Source: Rhodovulum sp. 12E13
GTDB lineage: Bacteria > Pseudomonadota > Alphaproteobacteria > Rhodobacterales > Rhodobacteraceae
Reading direction: 5' to 3'
Assembly (NCBI RefSeq): GCF_003340565.1
Contig: NZ_QPLK01000007.1
Location: 124,001 to 188,000, forward strand
Length of the DNA stretch: 64,000 nucleotides
In this document: piece by piece, positions 41,848 to 50,717 of the stretch
Position numbering within the stretch: the first letter of the stretch is position 1
Layout: every line of letters starts with the position of its first letter
Notes under the pieces: model-generated
Database searches by the model: none
The model's input: the letters and a program-made list of their open reading frames with translations, nothing else
Told to the model about the DNA's origin: nothing
Position numbers and translations under genes: made by a program

Positions 41848-42897
41848 CTACCGCGCGCCTGCAGCGATGCGGTCGAGCACATCGCCGGCGATCTCGGCCG
41901 TGTCGTCCCATGTCGGCAGGCGGGCGCCGTCGCGCGCCGCGGCCTCGGTCAGCCGCGCGCGCTCCGCGTCGTCGGCCAGCACCGTCCGGAGCGCTGCGGC
42001 GAAGGCGGGCGCGTGCCCCGGCGGCGCGAGCAGGCCGGTGCCGGCCGGCACCGTGTCGGGCACCGCGCCGGTGCGCGTCGCGACCACCGGCAGACCCCGC
42101 ACCAGCGCCTCGGCAAAGACCATGCCGTAGCCCTCGTAGCGGGTGGCGAGCGCGAACAGCGCGGCGCGGGAATAGAGCGACTCGAGCTCGGCGGGCTCGA
42201 CTTCGCCGGCGAGGGTCACCCGCCCGCCCAGGCCGAGCCGGTCGACCTGCGCCGCGAGAGCGGCGGCGTGGGCCGCGTCGTAGCTCTTGCCCACGATCAC
42301 CGCGCGCCAATCCAGATCGGTCAGCGCCGCCAGCGCGTCGAGCAGCACGTCGTGGCCCTTGCGCGGGTGCAGGATGCCGACCGACAGGATCAGCGGCGGC
42401 ACCTCCGGCGCGCGGGGCAGAGTGGGCCGGTCGACGCCGGGCGGCGCGATGGTGACGCGCGCCGGGTCGGCGCCGTACTGCTGCACCAGCACCTGTCGCG
42501 TATGCGGGCTCGGCACGAGAATGTGGGCGGCGCGGGCCACGTTCGCGCGCTCGGTCGCGCGCAGGTGCGCGCGACGGGCCTCGCTCAGCCCCTCCTCCAT
42601 CGCCAGCGGGTGGTGGACCATGCCGACGATGGGCGCACGCAGTCGCTCCAGCCCCTGGCCCGCGCCAAAGACGAACCCGTCGAGGATCAGCGGGCGCTCG
42701 GGCGGCACCGCCTCGAGCATCGCCAGCGCCTGGGCCATGTCCTGCGGAGTGGGATCGGGGAAGCTGTCCGGCAGCTTCAGGTAGGTCATGTCGTGCCCGC
42801 GCGCGCGCAGCCCCTCGAGCAACCGGCCCTCGTAGATGTAGCCCCCCGTCCGGGTGGAGAGGTCGCCGGGGATGGCGAAGGCGGCCGGCGCCCTCAT
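41848..42897 (-). CDS. Glycosyltransferase family 4 (GT-B) protein
   Basis: A 349-residue GT-B enzyme that probably transfers a sugar from an activated donor in the cytoplasm. The C-terminal donor domain shows LILSVGILHPRKGHDVLLDA and the family E-x7-E region ALFALATRYEGYGMVFAEAL, with the second Glu in FAEAL; GLPVVATRTGAVPDTVPAGT follows. The N-terminal acceptor domain starts FAIPGDLSTRTGGYIYEGRL. The ATG overlaps the stop of the ABC permease (ATGA), so it is translationally coupled to the importer operon, an odd pairing. Acceptor unknown. Confidence 0.88.
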   Translation of the reverse strand: MRAPAAFAIPGDLSTRTGGYIYEGRLLEGLRARGHDMTYLKLPDSFPDPTPQDMAQALAMLEAVPPERPLILDGFVFGAGQGLERLRAPIVGMVHHPLAMEEGLSEARRAHLRATERANVARAAHILVPSPHTRQVLVQQYGADPARVTIAPPGVDRPTLPRAPEVPPLILSVGILHPRKGHDVLLDALAALTDLDWRAVIVGKSYDAAHAAALAAQVDRLGLGGRVTLAGEVEPAELESLYSRAALFALATRYEGYGMVFAEALVRGLPVVATRTGAVPDTVPAGTGLLAPPGHAPAFAAALRTVLADDAERARLTEAAARDGARLPTWDDTAEIAGDVLDRIAAGAR

Positions 42898-44489
42898 CGG
42901 GCGAGTTGCTCGGCCGCGTAGACCGACAGCACCCGCCGCTCGGCCGCGCCAACAGCGGCATAGCCCAGGGCCGAGAGGACGGCGACCAGCACCACGCAGG
43001 ACCACAGCGTGCCGTAATCCGACAGCGATGCCGACAGCGCCATCAGCGCGCCGAGGCCACGGCCGGTCGCCAGCCACTCCACCACCGTCACCGCCAGCAC
43101 GGCGGCGGGCACGGCCATGCGGGCGGCGGCGAAGAAGGCGGGCAGCATGGCGGGCACCTGCATGTGGACCAGCCGCGCGAGGCGCCCGGCGGCAAAGCTG
43201 TCGGCCACGTCGAGCGCCTGACCGGGCGCCTGCCGCAGCCCGTGCAGGCAGGCCACGAAGGTGGGGAAGAAGACCATCACGGCCACGATCACGGTCGTGC
43301 CCACCGCCCCCCGCCCCAGCAGCAGCACCAGCAGCGGCGCGGTGGTGACGATGGGAACGGAGCGCAGGGCCACCGCCACCGGCATCGCCACCGCGGCCAG
43401 CGCCGGCGCGAGCACCAGCGCCATCGCCAGCCCCGCGCCGAGGGCGAGCCCGGCAAGGTAGCCCGGCACGGCATAGAGCGCGGTTTCGCCGAGCGCCGTG
43501 CCGAGTGTCGCGCGGTGCTCGGCCGCGCCAGGCCCCGAGACGAGGAAGGCCCATATGTCACCCGGCCCCTTGGCGAAGAACGGGTTGAGGCCGAGCAGCC
43601 AGGGCGTCGCCTGCCAGAGCGCCAGCGCGAGCGCGGTCACCACCACCGCGTGAACCGCCCGGTCGCTCCAGCGCCGCCTCGCGCCTTCCGTGGCCGGCGG
43701 CGGCGCCAGCAACGCGGGCGGCGCCTCTGGCGCCAGCGCCCGGCCCAGCGCGCCGAGCGCGGCGTAGGCGAGGATCGAGGTCGCGGCGGCCAGCGTCGCC
43801 AGCGCCCATGTCGCCTCGACGTCGAGCGCGCGCATGGCCTGGATGGCGAGCACGCCCATCCCCCGCTCGGCCCCGGTGAACTCGCCCACCATCGCGCCGA
43901 GGATGGCCGCCGGCGCGGCGATCTGCAGGCCGGCGAAGAGATAGGGCAGGGCGGCCATCGCGCGCACATGCACCAGCGCAGCGCCGCGCCCGCGCCCGTA
44001 GCTGGCAACGAGGTCGAACCACGTCGCGGGGGCCGCGCGCAGACCCACGAGCAGCGGGACAAGCGTGGTGAAGTAGACGGCCAGCGCGGCCAGAGCGACT
44101 TGCGGCCCGGCGCCGGGCCCGAACACGACGCGCAGGATCGGCCCCGTGGCCACCAACGGCAGGCAGAAGACGACGAGCGCCAGCGCCGCGACGGCCCGCT
44201 CGGCGCGCGGCACGATCAGGGCGAGCGCCGCCAGCGCCACCGCCGCGAGGTTGCCCAGCACGAAGCCTGCCGCCGCGTTTCTCAGCGTCTCGGCCAAGGC
44301 CCGGCCCATCAACCCCGCGTTCTGCCCCAGATAGGCCGCCACCTCGGCCGGTCCGGCGAGCAGGTAGGCCCCGGCGAGCGCCCGCGCGGCCAGCTCCCAA
44401 AGCAGAAGGATCGCGACGAGCCCCAACGCCGTCTGCCCCCGCGACGGCGCCTCGCCCAGTCCGGCAGGGGCGGCGGCGGCGAGGCTCAT
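42894..44489 (-). CDS. ABC transporter permease, two fused transmembrane domains (SsuC/ThiX-like)
   Basis: Inner-membrane importer subunit of 531 residues, about twice the length of a usual SsuC-type permease. It contains two BPD_transp_1 domains (about residues 15-260 and 275-525), so one polypeptide forms the whole channel. EAA-loop-like segments are visible in each half (ATWFDLVASYGRGRGAALVH and GQALDVADSFAAGRLARLVH). At least ten hydrophobic helices are apparent. It overlaps the ATPase gene upstream and the GT4 gene downstream by 4 bases each. Confidence 0.9.
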   Translation of the reverse strand: MSLAAAAPAGLGEAPSRGQTALGLVAILLLWELAARALAGAYLLAGPAEVAAYLGQNAGLMGRALAETLRNAAAGFVLGNLAAVALAALALIVPRAERAVAALALVVFCLPLVATGPILRVVFGPGAGPQVALAALAVYFTTLVPLLVGLRAAPATWFDLVASYGRGRGAALVHVRAMAALPYLFAGLQIAAPAAILGAMVGEFTGAERGMGVLAIQAMRALDVEATWALATLAAATSILAYAALGALGRALAPEAPPALLAPPPATEGARRRWSDRAVHAVVVTALALALWQATPWLLGLNPFFAKGPGDIWAFLVSGPGAAEHRATLGTALGETALYAVPGYLAGLALGAGLAMALVLAPALAAVAMPVAVALRSVPIVTTAPLLVLLLGRGAVGTTVIVAVMVFFPTFVACLHGLRQAPGQALDVADSFAAGRLARLVHMQVPAMLPAFFAAARMAVPAAVLAVTVVEWLATGRGLGALMALSASLSDYGTLWSCVVLVAVLSALGYAAVGAAERRVLSVYAAEQLAR

Positions 44490-45289
44490 TGCGCGGCGAG
44501 CGGCCGGTCGCGGCCGGCCGCGCCTGCGGCGAGCGCGGCCGACACCGCGTCGGCGATGTCGCGCGCCGCGTCGGTGTGGATGACCGAGGCCGAGCGGGGA
44601 CGCTCCAGCGGCACGGCGATGTCGGCGACCACCTCGGCCGGGCGCGGCGAGAAGACGAGGATGCGGTCGGACAGCGTCACCGCCTCGGTCACCGAATGCG
44701 TCACCAGCAGCGTCGTGGTGCCCCGTGCCTCCCAGATGCGGGGCAGGTCCTCGGCCAGCTGGCGGCGGGTCAGCTCGTCGACCGCGCCGAAGGGCTCGTC
44801 GAGAAGCAGCAGGCGCGGCTCGGTCACCAGGCAGCGGGCGATGGCCGCGCGTTGGCGCATCCCGCCCGACAGCGCGCCGGGCCGTGTGTCCTCGAAGCCC
44901 TGCAGCCCGACGAGGCCGATCAGCCGGTCGATGGCGGCGGGGTCGGCGTCGCGGCGGGCGAGCGTCAGCGCGAGGCCGACATTGCCCCGCACCGTGCGCC
45001 AGGGAAGCAGCGAGGGGTCCTGGAAGGCGACGGCGAGGCCCGCCGCGCGGCGCACCTCCCCGGGACTCTCGCCGCCGATCGAGACGGTGCCGGCGCTGGG
45101 GCGTTCCAGCCCCGCCACCAGCCGCAGGAGCGTTGACTTGCCACAGCCGGACGGGCCGACGAGCGCGGTCGTCTCGCCGGCCGCCAGCGTCAGGTCGAGC
45201 GGGCGCACCGCCTCCACGCCGCCGGGAAACGTCTTGGCCAGTCCCTCCAGCCGGATCTCCGGCGGTGCGCCCTGTGACTTAGCCGGCAT
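44486..45289 (-). CDS. ABC transporter ATP-binding protein (nitrate/sulfonate/taurine-type)
   Basis: ATPase of the importer, 267 residues. Walker A is VGPSGCGKST, the Q-loop lies in VAFQDPSLLPWRTVRGNV (typical of SsuB/TauB relatives), the signature is LSGGMRQRAAIARCL, and Walker B LLLLDEPFGAVDELTR is followed by VTHSVTEAV. The ATG at 45289 (MPAKSQGAPP) lies 11 bases inside the end of the binding-protein gene. Substrate must be read from the binding protein, which does not settle it. Confidence 0.93.
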   Translation of the reverse strand: MPAKSQGAPPEIRLEGLAKTFPGGVEAVRPLDLTLAAGETTALVGPSGCGKSTLLRLVAGLERPSAGTVSIGGESPGEVRRAAGLAVAFQDPSLLPWRTVRGNVGLALTLARRDADPAAIDRLIGLVGLQGFEDTRPGALSGGMRQRAAIARCLVTEPRLLLLDEPFGAVDELTRRQLAEDLPRIWEARGTTTLLVTHSVTEAVTLSDRILVFSPRPAEVVADIAVPLERPRSASVIHTDAARDIADAVSAALAAGAAGRDRPLAAQ

Positions 45290-46268
45290 GGACCTCTTCG
45301 AGGATCGAGCGGTCCCACAGGTCGGGCGAAACGGTGCGGCCGAGCAGCGCCAGTGTCTCGACATTGGCGGCCACCGTGTCGTCGGTCCACCACCCGAAGC
45401 CGCTGGCATCCGTCAGATCGGAGAACATCAGCGGCACCTGCCGGGCCGCCTGCAGCTCCTGCGTCTCGAGGTCGAGCCCGAGATCGGGGAACTTCTCGAC
45501 CGTCAGAGCGGCGGCGGCCTCGGTATCCGCGCGGTAGGCATCCCACCCCTGCGCCTCGCCCCGCAGCAGCGCCACCAGCTCGTCGCGGCGGTTGGCGATG
45601 CTCTCCTCGCTGGCGATGTAGGTCTGCGAATGCACCGAGTAGCCGAAATCGGCCATCAGCATGGTGCGGCTCTCGACGCCCTGGATGGCCATGGCCACGG
45701 GCAGGTCGGTCTCCCAGCAGAGCAGGCAGTCGACCTCGCCGTTGAGGAGCGGCGCGGCGGAATACTGGGTCGGCACCATCTCGATCGCGTCGATGTCGAC
45801 ATCATTGAGCGTGCACAGCGCCTCGAGCACGGGGCGGTTGGCCAGCGCCATGCCCAGCCGCTTGCCCTGCAGGTCGGCGGGCACGTCGACGGGGTTGCCC
45901 GGCAGCGAGGCGATGACGAAGGGGTTCTTCTGCATGGCGACCATGAGGATCTTGAAGGGCGCCCCCTGTTCCACGGCCGCGGCGGTGTAGTCGGCCGCCG
46001 AGATGCCCACGAGCGCGTCGCCCGAGATCACCGGCGGCTCGACCGGCGCGTTGGGGCCGCCGGGGCTGAGCGAGACGTCGAGGCCCGAGTCGGCCCACAG
46101 CCCGCGCTCCTGCGCGATGTAGGAGCCGGCGAACTGCACCGAGTGCAGCCATGACAGCTGCAGCGTCGCGGGCGACTGGGCGCGGGCGAGGCGGGGCAGG
46201 GCGGGCAGGGCGAGCGTCGCGCCGCCGGCCGCCAGCACGCCCCGACGGGTCATCGGGCGTCGGATCAT
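45279..46268 (-). CDS. ABC substrate-binding protein, NMT1/THI5-like
   Basis: Periplasmic receptor of the NMT1/THI5-like fold used for pyrimidine precursors, taurine, sulfonates or nitrate; 329 residues. A Tat-type signal MIRRPMTRRGVLAAGG leads to an ALPRLARAQ cleavage region. The mature N-terminus has LQLSWLHSVQFAGSYIAQER, like thiamine-precursor and riboflavin-type receptors, and EVDCLLCWETDLPVAMAIQG later. An ATG five codons in (MTRRGVL) is an alternative start. No thiamine or other riboswitch was recognised upstream. First gene of a four-gene operon with ATPase, permease and GT4. Confidence 0.88.
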   Translation of the reverse strand: MIRRPMTRRGVLAAGGATLALPALPRLARAQSPATLQLSWLHSVQFAGSYIAQERGLWADSGLDVSLSPGGPNAPVEPPVISGDALVGISAADYTAAAVEQGAPFKILMVAMQKNPFVIASLPGNPVDVPADLQGKRLGMALANRPVLEALCTLNDVDIDAIEMVPTQYSAAPLLNGEVDCLLCWETDLPVAMAIQGVESRTMLMADFGYSVHSQTYIASEESIANRRDELVALLRGEAQGWDAYRADTEAAAALTVEKFPDLGLDLETQELQAARQVPLMFSDLTDASGFGWWTDDTVAANVETLALLGRTVSPDLWDRSILEEVHAG

Positions 46269-46338
46269 CTTGTTGTCCTCTCCTGTTGCCCGATGGAGTG
46301 TAGGGAGCCGTACCGCGCCGGCAACCGGGCGGAATGGC

Positions 46339-47448
46339 TCACTCGGCAGGATTGCGCGAGCCGTGGCCGTCATCGCCGGCGCCTCGCTCGTCGCGGCGCG
46401 TCAGCCGGGCGAGGCGCGCGCCCGCGCGGCGGCGCAGGGCGACGAGGGGCGGGTCGGGCTCGATCAGGTCGTCGGGGTCGACGAGGCCCTCGAGATCGTC
46501 GAGTTCGGCGATGTCTTCCGGCGTCATCTCCACGTGGCCCATCCGCAGGAAGGGGATCACCCCGGGAAGGGCGGCGACGATGAACGTCAGGCCGAAGGTG
46601 ACCGAAGCCGCGAGCCCCGCCTCGGCCGATGCGCCGGCCAGCGGGAAGAGGGCCGCCGCCGCGGCCTCGCGCAGGCCCCAGCCGCTGACGGTGAGGGGCA
46701 CCAGCATGAAGGCGAGGATGGCGGGGCCGAGCGCCAGGATCTCGGCGAGGCTGAGCTGGGTGCCGGTCGCCCGGGCGGCAAAGTAGAAGGCGGCGACGTT
46801 CAGCCCCGCCGTGGCGAAGCTGAGCACCACCTGAAGCGGCAAGGCCCGGCGGTCGAGGACGCTGGCGCGGAAGGCCGCCTGCAGATCGTCGAGGCCCCGC
46901 CCCGCCGCGCCGGGCAGCTTCGTGCCGAGGGCGATCAGCCCGGCGAGCGCGGCGAAGCCCGCTGCCGGGGCGAGGCCGGCCGCCGTCAGCCACAGCGGCC
47001 ACGACGCGCCGAAGGGGATGAGGATCGCCACGAGAAAGGCGAAGGCCATGATGGCGAAGAGGGCGAACTGCCCCATCAGCCGCTCGAACGCCACCGCCTG
47101 GCTCGCCCGGATCAGCCCGGCGTGATGGCGCGCACGGATGGCGCGGCCGGCATCGCCGAGCAGGCCGCCCGGCAGCGTCTGATTGAAGAACTGCGCGAGG
47201 TAATACTCGGAAACCGCCTTGATGAAACCGAAATCCTGCCCCAGCGCCCGCGCCGTCAGCCGCCAGCGCAATGCCGAGGCGAATGTCTGCACCGTCAGCG
47301 CCACCAGCGCCCAGCCGAGCCAGCCCCAGTCGACGCCGACCAGCAGCCGCGCGACCTCGGCCCCGTCGAGGCCGCGCCACAACAGAACCAGAAGCAGAAG
47401 GCCGAAGGCCGCCTGCGCGCCGATCCGCAGCTTCGCCCATACGCTCAT
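46339..47448 (-). CDS. Flippase-like membrane protein (lysylphosphatidylglycerol synthase TM region, UPF0104)
   Basis: A 369-residue polytopic protein with about eight hydrophobic helices and the family landmarks YLAQFFNQTLPGGLLGDAGR and VPLTVSGWGLREAAAAALFP. The family resembles the flippase half of MprF and is presumed to move lipids or lipid-linked substrates. The C-terminal 60 residues are acidic then basic, likely cytoplasmic. The ATG at 47448 overlaps the stop of the sulfatase-like gene (ATGA). Last gene of a coupled trio with CDP-alcohol phosphatidyltransferase. Confidence 0.85.
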   Translation of the reverse strand: MSVWAKLRIGAQAAFGLLLLVLLWRGLDGAEVARLLVGVDWGWLGWALVALTVQTFASALRWRLTARALGQDFGFIKAVSEYYLAQFFNQTLPGGLLGDAGRAIRARHHAGLIRASQAVAFERLMGQFALFAIMAFAFLVAILIPFGASWPLWLTAAGLAPAAGFAALAGLIALGTKLPGAAGRGLDDLQAAFRASVLDRRALPLQVVLSFATAGLNVAAFYFAARATGTQLSLAEILALGPAILAFMLVPLTVSGWGLREAAAAALFPLAGASAEAGLAASVTFGLTFIVAALPGVIPFLRMGHVEMTPEDIAELDDLEGLVDPDDLIEPDPPLVALRRRAGARLARLTRRDERGAGDDGHGSRNPAE

Positions 47449-49133
47449 CGCGCCGCCTCTCCCACGGCGGCGCTGCGGGTCGCGCCGGGGCCGCCGCTGC
47501 TCCACGTCGCCAGGAGGCGGTCCCGCATGACCTCCATGCCGTCGACCGTGCCGTCGGGGGCGGGCACCAGCCCCTCGCCCCACCCCCAGGCGGCCGCCGC
47601 GGCGACGAGGTCGGGGGGACCGATCAGATGCGCAGGCACGTCGGGTCGATCGTCAAGCGCGACGAACGGGGCGGCCTGGTGGTCGCCAAGCACCAGGAGC
47701 AGAGGTGGCGCGTCGCCCTGCCGCGCGGCCCAGTCGAAGACGGTGCGCAGGGCGTAGTCGACGGCTTCGCCGTATTGCGCGCGCACCCGGTCGCGGTCGC
47801 GCCACACCACGTCGGGCGGGTCTCCCGCCTGCGCCATCGCGTCGAAGATGCGGCCGTCGCCCACCTCGTCCCACGGCACCAGCTCGGGCACCGGCACCCA
47901 CGGCGCATGCGAGGACACCAGCGCCACCTGCGCCACGAGCGGGCGGTCGGCGGCCGGGTCGGCATCGTTGTCGCGCAGCAGGCGGTCGAGCGCGGAAAGG
48001 GTATACTGGTCGGGCATCGTCACCCAGTTGAACGGCAGGCCGGCATAGCCGAGATCGTCGGCCGCGAGGATCGTCTCGAAGCCCAGGACAATGCCCTCGG
48101 GCCACTCGAGCGTGATCGCGGGCATGACCGCCGCGGCGTGGCGGCCCGACCTCGCCGCGAGATCATACAGGGTGCGCCGGCCGCTGGCGAGGACGGCCGA
48201 ATACCGCGTCTGCCCGTCGATGCGCAAGCCCGTGGCGAGCGTGGCGTGCGACAGCCAGCTCTGCCCACCCCGCGTCGGCGCCGACAGCCAGCCAGACCGC
48301 ATGGCGAGTCCCTGCTCCGCCAGCGCACGCTCTGCCGCGTTCAGCGTCGCCCGGGTGCGGGGCGCGTAGAGCGGGGTGTCGAGGCTCGCGCGCCCGTAGC
48401 TCTCCACGAAGATCACCAGAAGGTCGCGGTCGAGCCGGTCGAAGAGGGGTGCGGCCTCGGCGTAGGGGTCCTCTCGGGCGGCGGCGGCGAAGGCGCGCAG
48501 GTCGGCCAGCGTCTCGCGCGCCATGACGATGCGCTCGACGCCCACCCGCGCCGTAAAGGCGGCGCCGGGCGGCTCCACGGGCAAGCGCCATCGCCCCATC
48601 GCATCGCCGATCTCGGCCGTGGCGACGCTTGCCGCCGCGAACGCCGCCGCGCCCGCGGCCAGCGCGGGGAGGCGCGGCAGCGACAGCCGCGCCCACACGC
48701 CCGTCGCCCACCAGAGCGCGGTCGCGAGGGCGGCGATCGCGAGCAAGAGGCCTGCCGTGGCCGCCACGGCGGCCAGCAGGCCGAGGCTGCCCGCCGTCAG
48801 CCGGAAGGCGGCCGAGACAAGGGCGGCATCCGCCACCGGGTTGAAGCCGCGCGACAGCGCCGTGAAACTCATGAAGTCGGCAAGCTTGAGCGCCGCGATC
48901 ACCGTCAGTGCCCCGACGAGCGCGGCTCGGACGGCCAGGGTGGCCCGGCTTCCGCGCGGCAGGGCGACGAGTGCGAGCAGGATTGCCGGCAACTCCAGCG
49001 GGAAGACCGCCAGCGCGCCCCAGGTCATCGCCGCGGGGTGGTTGGGCTGGATCAGCACGAGATGCAGCAGCGCCGCTGCCCCGAAAGCGGCCGTGATCCG
49101 CCCGGTCCTGCTGCATGGCGGCTCGCGCGTCAC
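47445..49133 (-). CDS. LTA-synthase/sulfatase-like membrane enzyme (alkaline phosphatase superfamily)
   Basis: A 562-residue protein with about four N-terminal membrane helices and a large periplasmic alkaline-phosphatase-fold domain (about residues 200-520). Metal and nucleophile candidates are ES in LLVIFVESYGRASLD, the Thr in SAPTRGGQSWLSHATLATGL, and the C-terminal DH in LLVLGDHQAAPF. Relatives include phosphoglycerol and phosphoethanolamine transferases (LtaS, OpgB/MdoB). The GTG start at 49133 overlaps the stop of the CDP-alcohol gene (GTGA). Close to opgHG, it is a candidate OPG phosphoglycerol transferase; this is inference. Confidence 0.82.
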   Translation of the reverse strand: MTREPPCSRTGRITAAFGAAALLHLVLIQPNHPAAMTWGALAVFPLELPAILLALVALPRGSRATLAVRAALVGALTVIAALKLADFMSFTALSRGFNPVADAALVSAAFRLTAGSLGLLAAVAATAGLLLAIAALATALWWATGVWARLSLPRLPALAAGAAAFAAASVATAEIGDAMGRWRLPVEPPGAAFTARVGVERIVMARETLADLRAFAAAAREDPYAEAAPLFDRLDRDLLVIFVESYGRASLDTPLYAPRTRATLNAAERALAEQGLAMRSGWLSAPTRGGQSWLSHATLATGLRIDGQTRYSAVLASGRRTLYDLAARSGRHAAAVMPAITLEWPEGIVLGFETILAADDLGYAGLPFNWVTMPDQYTLSALDRLLRDNDADPAADRPLVAQVALVSSHAPWVPVPELVPWDEVGDGRIFDAMAQAGDPPDVVWRDRDRVRAQYGEAVDYALRTVFDWAARQGDAPPLLLVLGDHQAAPFVALDDRPDVPAHLIGPPDLVAAAAAWGWGEGLVPAPDGTVDGMEVMRDRLLATWSSGGPGATRSAAVGEAAR

Positions 49134-49924
49134 GCCCGGGCACGCTCCGCTGTGCCGGGGCGAGTGCGGCGCAGCCACGCGACGTCCTTTCCGAAGGACC
49201 AGGCAAGCGCGAGGGCGGCCATCACGGCCAGCCCCTCTGCCGCCGCGCCGGGCAGGCCGGGCACCTGCAGCAGGATCAGGACCGAAAGCTGCGCGACGCA
49301 GACCGCCTTGCGCGAGAACCGCTCGGGCAGGGCGCCGCCGAGCCAGGGCCAGAGCCCTGTCGCCGCAACGAACGCATAGCGGGCAAGGCCCAGCACAAGC
49401 ACCGCCGGCCCCGCCGCGCCTGCGGCGAGCGCGTGGAGGGCGAGCACGAGGGCGAGCCCGGCATCGACCTCCATGTCGAAGCGCGCCCCGAACGGCGAGC
49501 ATAACCCCTGCCGACGGGCCAGCCACCCGTCGACCCCGTCGAGCGCGAGCGCCGCGAGCGCCACGGCCATCGCCGCCCAGCCGCCCGCCACGGCCGGCCC
49601 CTCTCCCGTGCCCGCGCCCACCGCCACGAGCGGCGTCACCAGCAGCGCGACCATGGCGAGCCGGGCCTGCGTGACCACGTTGCACCAGCCAAGCTCGTCG
49701 TAGGGGAAGTGGCGGATCAGCAACGCCGCGACACCGGCGGAAACCGCCAGGTAGCCCAGGAGAGCGGGCAGCCACAGCGCCGGGGCGACGCCGTCATGGA
49801 CCAGGACGTGACCGACGGCCAGGGCGCCGAACCCTGCCGCGGCCGTTGCCACGTAGCTTCGCCGCGGCGTGCCCAGGGGCGCGCGCCGGTCCGCAGGGCA
49901 CACGGAGAGGTCAGACGATGCCAT
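49130..49924 (-). CDS. CDP-alcohol phosphatidyltransferase family protein
   Basis: A 264-residue membrane enzyme that transfers a phosphatidyl or related group between CDP-activated lipid and an alcohol. The signature D-G-x2-D-G-x2-A-R-x8-G-x3-D-x3-D is complete in LDGVDGWLARRQGLCSPFGA and RFDMEVDAGLAL. About six hydrophobic segments surround it. N-terminal residues 1-25 are cytoplasmic. First gene of a trio with overlapping stops and starts; the product (phosphatidylglycerol-phosphate, phosphatidylinositol or other) is unknown. Confidence 0.9.
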   Translation of the reverse strand: MASSDLSVCPADRRAPLGTPRRSYVATAAAGFGALAVGHVLVHDGVAPALWLPALLGYLAVSAGVAALLIRHFPYDELGWCNVVTQARLAMVALLVTPLVAVGAGTGEGPAVAGGWAAMAVALAALALDGVDGWLARRQGLCSPFGARFDMEVDAGLALVLALHALAAGAAGPAVLVLGLARYAFVAATGLWPWLGGALPERFSRKAVCVAQLSVLILLQVPGLPGAAAEGLAVMAALALAWSFGKDVAWLRRTRPGTAERARA

Positions 49925-50080
49925 CTGCGCGGAGATAGGCCGGCCCGGCGCAGATCAAGCCCCTGTCGCACCGCGCTTTCCCGCGCGGCCGAGGATGCGC
50001 GGCGCTCCGCCGGTCGGGTCGGAAGGCGCTTGAACGCGCACCCATGCCTGCTAGGTCCGCGACGGACACGGGAGATGCCG

Positions 50081-50671
50081 ATGGAGAGCTATTCGGGCCT
50101 CGCGCGAGCGATACACTGGGCCGTGGCGGTTCTGGTGCTGGCGATGATCCCGGCCGGACTGGTCATGGTGCAGGACGGGCTGCCGCGCCCGGTGCAGAAC
50201 GGGCTGTTCATCTTTCACAAGAACGTGGGCGTGGTTGTGCTGCTCCTCATGCTGGTCCGCCTTGGCGTGCGCCGCCTGCGGCCGCCGCCCGACCTGCCGG
50301 CCCATCTGCCCGGATGGCAGAGGCGCGCAGCGGCGGCCTCGCACGCGGGGCTCTACGGCCTCGCCATCCTCGTGCCCGTCGCGGGCTATGTGCGGGTGCG
50401 GGCGGGGGGCTTCCCGGTCGAGTGGCTCGACACGCTGGGCGTGCCGGCCCTCGTGCCCCGCTCCGACGCGCTCGCGCAGGCGGCGCAGACGACGCATTAC
50501 GTGGCTGCGCTCACCTTCGCCGCGCTGATCGGCCTGCATGTGCTTGCCGCCTTCTACCACGGCGTCCTCCGGCGGGACGGGGTGTTCGGCCGCATCTGGC
50601 CGCCTGTCGGTCGCGCCGGCGCAGAGCGGGCCGCGAGCGGCCCTCCGGGTGACGGGGGTGCGCCATCCTGA
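50081..50671 (+). CDS. Cytochrome b561 family protein
   Basis: Four-helix inner-membrane dihaem b-type cytochrome, 196 residues. Four candidate axial histidines are placed as expected: LARAIHWAVAVLVL, LFIFHKNVGVVVLL, ASHAGLYGLAILVP and LIGLHVLAAFYHGVL. The ATG at 50081 (MESYSG) has GGAG six bases upstream; the ATG two codons earlier would leave no spacing. The electron partner is unknown; relatives oxidise superoxide or quinol. It is divergent from the CDP-alcohol trio and precedes opgH by 46 bases. Confidence 0.9.
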   Translation: MESYSGLARAIHWAVAVLVLAMIPAGLVMVQDGLPRPVQNGLFIFHKNVGVVVLLLMLVRLGVRRLRPPPDLPAHLPGWQRRAAAASHAGLYGLAILVPVAGYVRVRAGGFPVEWLDTLGVPALVPRSDALAQAAQTTHYVAALTFAALIGLHVLAAFYHGVLRRDGVFGRIWPPVGRAGAERAASGPPGDGGAPS

Positions 50672-50717
50672 TCCGCGCAGCACCTTGCCGAAACGCGGCG
50701 GGTCGGGGAGCGGGGCG

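Noticed and set aside
46269-46338. Thiamine riboswitch before the NMT1-type operon
   Set aside because: No CTGAGA or other thiamine-box core is present in the leader, so a thiamine-precursor role cannot be supported this way.
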